Shown here: positions 21,474-23,272 of the stretch, one piece after another
Layout of the letters: each line of letters starts with the position of its first letter
Position numbering within the stretch: the first letter of the stretch is position 1
NCBI GenBank assembly: GCA_964436825.1
Contig: CAYTEO010000040.1
Span: 1 to 23,272, forward strand
DNA: 23,272 nucleotides
Direction: 5' to 3'
DNA from: CAYTEO01 sp964436825
GTDB lineage: Bacteria; Krumholzibacteriota; Krumholzibacteriia; LZORAL124-64-63
Translations under genes and position numbers: made by a program
The notes under the pieces: model-generated
Database searches by the model: none
What the model saw: only the letters and a program-made list of their open reading frames with translations
What the model was told of the DNA's origin: nothing

Positions 21474-22099
21474 GACCCGAACACCTCCTCGGCCCCGCTC
21501 AGCGCCGACTGGGTGAAGACGAGATTGTCCGCCCAGAGGACCGCGTAGGCATTGAGCTCGGCGTGGCGCAGCGTGCGCACGCCCTTGATGTTGCGGAGCG
21601 ACTTGTAGAGGTTCTCCGCGCCGTCGTGCAGCACGACCAGCGTGTGGCGGCCGGGCAGCTGCATCGCCTGCAGCAGGCGGGCCACCGTCGCCGTCTTCGG
21701 AGCCTCCAGGGAGAAGTCCTCGACGACGCTGACGCGCTCGTGGTTGGCCCGGTCACTGAGGGCCGAGCGCAGGGCCAGCCGCCGCATCTTCTTGGGCAGC
21801 TTCACGCTGTAGTCCCGCGGATGGGGACCGAAGGCGCGGCCGCCGCCGATGCGGACCGGGGAGCGGGCGCTGCCCGCACGGGCGCGACCGGTCCCCTTCT
21901 GCCGGTACAGCTTGGCACCCGACTTGGCCACCTCCGCCCGGGTCTTGGTGTCGTGGGTCCCCTGGCGCTGGTTGGCCAGGTAGACCCGCACCGCCTGGTA
22001 GAGGGCCTGCTTGTGCACCGGCTGACCGAACAGCACGTCGGGCAGATCGACGCTGCCGATCGATTCGCCAGCCTGGTTGTAGAGGTTCGCCTTGGCCAT
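21470..22099 (-). CDS. rplD: 50S ribosomal protein L4
   Basis: L4 lines the exit tunnel with a long loop and, in E. coli, represses the S10 operon. The 209-residue protein has the loop region KLYRQKGTGRARAGSARSPV (about 64-83) followed by GGGRAFGPHPRDYSVKLPKK (about 86-105), then RRLALRSALSDRA and a conserved C-terminal domain. It lies 32 bp after rplC and overlaps rplW by 4 bp. I found no E. coli-like S10 leader upstream of rpsJ that L4 would act on. Confidence 0.98.
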   Translation of the reverse strand: MAKANLYNQAGESIGSVDLPDVLFGQPVHKQALYQAVRVYLANQRQGTHDTKTRAEVAKSGAKLYRQKGTGRARAGSARSPVRIGGGRAFGPHPRDYSVKLPKKMRRLALRSALSDRANHERVSVVEDFSLEAPKTATVARLLQAMQLPGRHTLVVLHDGAENLYKSLRNIKGVRTLRHAELNAYAVLWADNLVFTQSALSGAEEVFGS

Positions 22100-22131
22100 T
22101 TCCTACCTCGTCGTCTGCGATGGGACCCGCC

Positions 22132-22752
22132 TCAACGGCTCGCCCGGATCAGCACGATCCCGTTCTTGCTCCCCGGCACGCTGCCCTTGACCAGCAGCAG
22201 GTTCCGCTCGGGGTCGACGCGCACCACCGTCAGGTTCTTCTTGGTCTCGCGCTTGTTGCCGTACTGGCCGGCCATGTGCGTGTTCTTCAGGACACGTCCC
22301 GGCTTGGTGTGCATGCCGATGGAACCGGACATGCGGACGTTCTTGCTGCCGTGGCCGGCGGGACCGCGTCGCTGGTTCCAGCGCTTGATGCGCCCGGTGA
22401 ATCCGCGCCCCTTCGTCGTGCCGGTCACGTCGACGCGCTCGACGTCGGCGAAGACGGAGACGTCGATCTTGTCGCCCGGCTTCAGCTCGTCGCCGTCCTC
22501 GAGCGCGAACTCGCGCACGATCCGCCGGGGCTCGACACCCGCCTTGCGGAAGTGCCCCTGCAGAGGCATGGGCGTGTTCTTCGGCTTGCGATCACCGAAG
22601 CCCAGCTGCACCGCCCGGTAACCGTCCTTCTCCTCGGACTTGACCTGGGTGACGTAGCAGGGTCCGGCCTGGATCACCGTCACCGGCACGTGGCGCCCGT
22701 CCTCGTCGAAGAGGCGGGTCATGCCGATCTTCTTGCCGATCAATCCCTTCAT
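22132..22752 (-). CDS. rplC: 50S ribosomal protein L3
   Basis: L3 is an early assembly protein whose loop approaches the peptidyl transferase centre. The 206-residue protein starts MKGLIGKKIGMTRLFDEDG and includes TGTTKGRGFTGRIKRWNQRR (about 110-129), GPAGHGSKNVRMSGSIG and GRVLKNTHMAGQYGNKRET. The Gln in WNQRRGP is the residue methylated by PrmB in E. coli. It lies 25 bp after rpsJ. Confidence 0.98.
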   Translation of the reverse strand: MKGLIGKKIGMTRLFDEDGRHVPVTVIQAGPCYVTQVKSEEKDGYRAVQLGFGDRKPKNTPMPLQGHFRKAGVEPRRIVREFALEDGDELKPGDKIDVSVFADVERVDVTGTTKGRGFTGRIKRWNQRRGPAGHGSKNVRMSGSIGMHTKPGRVLKNTHMAGQYGNKRETKKNLTVVRVDPERNLLLVKGSVPGSKNGIVLIRASR

Positions 22753-22777
22753 GCTTGCTCCCCGACGTTGTGCCGGC

Positions 22778-23086
22778 TCAGACCTTGATCTCGACGTCGA
22801 CGCTGGCCGGCAGCGTCAGCTTCTTGAGGAACTCCGTCGTCTGCGGCGTGGAGTTCTCGATCTCGATCAGACGCTTGTGGATGCGGATCTCGAACTGCTC
22901 CCGCGACTTCTTGTCCACGTGCGGCGACCGCAGCACGGTGTAGACGGACCGCTTCGTCGGCAGAGGCACCGGTCCCCGCACCAGGGCGCCCGTCCGCATG
23001 GCGGTCTGGACGATGATCTGGGCGGAGCGGTCGAGCACCGCCGGCTCGTAGGCCTTGAGCCTGATCTTGATCTTCTGTCTGGCCAC
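22778..23086 (-). CDS. rpsJ: 30S ribosomal protein S10
   Basis: S10 is a head protein of the small subunit, and in many bacteria also the NusE transcription antitermination factor. The 102-residue protein starts (M)ARQKIKIRLKAYEPAVLD and has GPVPLPTKRSVYTVLRSPHV (about 39-58), DKKSREQFEIRIHKRLIEI and the terminal LTLPASVDVEIKV. It is initiated by GTG (23084-23086), with AAGGAG about 8-9 nt upstream. It is the first gene of the S10-spc-alpha run and lies 127 bp after tuf. Confidence 0.98.
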   Translation of the reverse strand: MARQKIKIRLKAYEPAVLDRSAQIIVQTAMRTGALVRGPVPLPTKRSVYTVLRSPHVDKKSREQFEIRIHKRLIEIENSTPQTTEFLKKLTLPASVDVEIKV

Positions 23087-23173
23087 AGTCTCTCTCCTTC
23101 TCTGCGATGGCTACTCCAGCCTCGCCCCGTGGGCGCCTGCTCGCCTGTCGCCGACCGTCCCGCGGACGATCAG

Positions 23174-23200
23174 GCCGCCCGGCCCCGACGACCGGGCGGC
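23174..23200 (-). terminator. Hairpin between tuf and rpsJ
   Basis: A perfect 9-bp stem, GCCGCCCGG (23174-23182) with CCGGGCGGC (23192-23200), encloses a 9-nt loop. It starts 13 nt after the tuf stop. No T-tract follows. It may reduce read-through from tuf into rpsJ. In the rest of the 127-bp gap I found no convincing -35/-10 pair. Confidence 0.5.
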
Positions 23201-23213
23201 GGCAGCGGTCCTC

Positions 23214-23272
23214 TTATTCGATGATCTTGCTGACGACGCCGGCGCCGACGGTCCGGCCGCCCTCGCGGATGG
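23214..23272 (-). CDS. tuf: Elongation factor Tu, C-terminal 18 codons (gene continues past window)
   Basis: Read on the minus strand, the last complete codons before the TAA (23214-23216) give IREGGRTVGAGVVSKIIE, the near-invariant C-terminus of EF-Tu domain III. The rest lies beyond the right edge. EF-Tu delivers aminoacyl-tRNA to the ribosome as a GTP complex. A tuf gene directly before rpsJ is the standard str-to-S10 arrangement, so fusA and perhaps rpsG and rpsL probably follow outside the window. Confidence 0.97.
   Translation of the reverse strand, partial: IREGGRTVGAGVVSKIIE

Noticed and set aside
1..23272. tRNA genes, CRISPR repeats, insertion sequences, prophage or defence genes
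   Set aside because: I found no cloverleaf, regular repeat array, transposase or terminal inverted repeat; all intergenic gaps in the genomic part are under 200 bp.

Overview
This is a window of a high-GC bacterial chromosome (roughly two-thirds G+C by eye, not counted). Most of it is one continuous minus-strand ribosomal-protein operon, the fused S10-spc-alpha cluster. The first 164 bases are not genomic: they read as an Illumina Nextera i7 adapter read-through with poly-T and noise, so this is probably the end of a short-read assembly contig, very likely from a metagenome. Zinc-binding S14, L36, L24 and Adk, a MepM-like M23 peptidase and a Gld-type ABC export cassette suggest an uncultured Gram-negative lineage. 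I cannot fix the phylum from sequence alone.

Layout, left to right. 1-164: sequencing artefact. 165-729 (-): ADA-family deaminase, whose 3' half is lost at the artefact. 807-2303 (+): membrane-anchored M23 peptidase, the only plus-strand gene. 2363-7763 (-): four-gene unit, in transcription order fabH, ABC ATPase, a GldF-GldG fusion and a DUF4340 protein, with overlaps or a 10-bp gap between genes. 7764-7941: fabH leader with a candidate promoter and operator, plus a strong hairpin after rplQ. 7942-23086 (-), in transcription order: rpsJ, rplC, rplD, rplW, rplB, rpsS, rplV, rpsC, rplP, rpmC, rpsQ, rplN, rplX, rplE, rpsN, rpsH, rplF, rplR, rpsE, rpmD, rplO, secY, adk, map, infA, rpmJ, rpsM, rpsK, rpoA, rplQ. 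23214-23272 (-): last 18 codons of tuf.

Together the operon supplies about half of the ribosomal proteins, IF1, the SecY channel, methionine aminopeptidase, adenylate kinase and the RNA polymerase alpha subunit. The classical rpsD (S4) gene is absent between rpsK and rpoA. S5 has an Arg/Gly-rich N-terminal extension, L17 a long acidic C-terminal tail, and Adk about 14 extra residues in its NMP-binding region.

I see no mobile element, CRISPR array, tRNA or rRNA gene, and no convincing new system. The most useful observations are the adapter chimera, the missing rpsD, the protein extensions, and the linkage of fabH to a Gld-type exporter behind a palindromic promoter.
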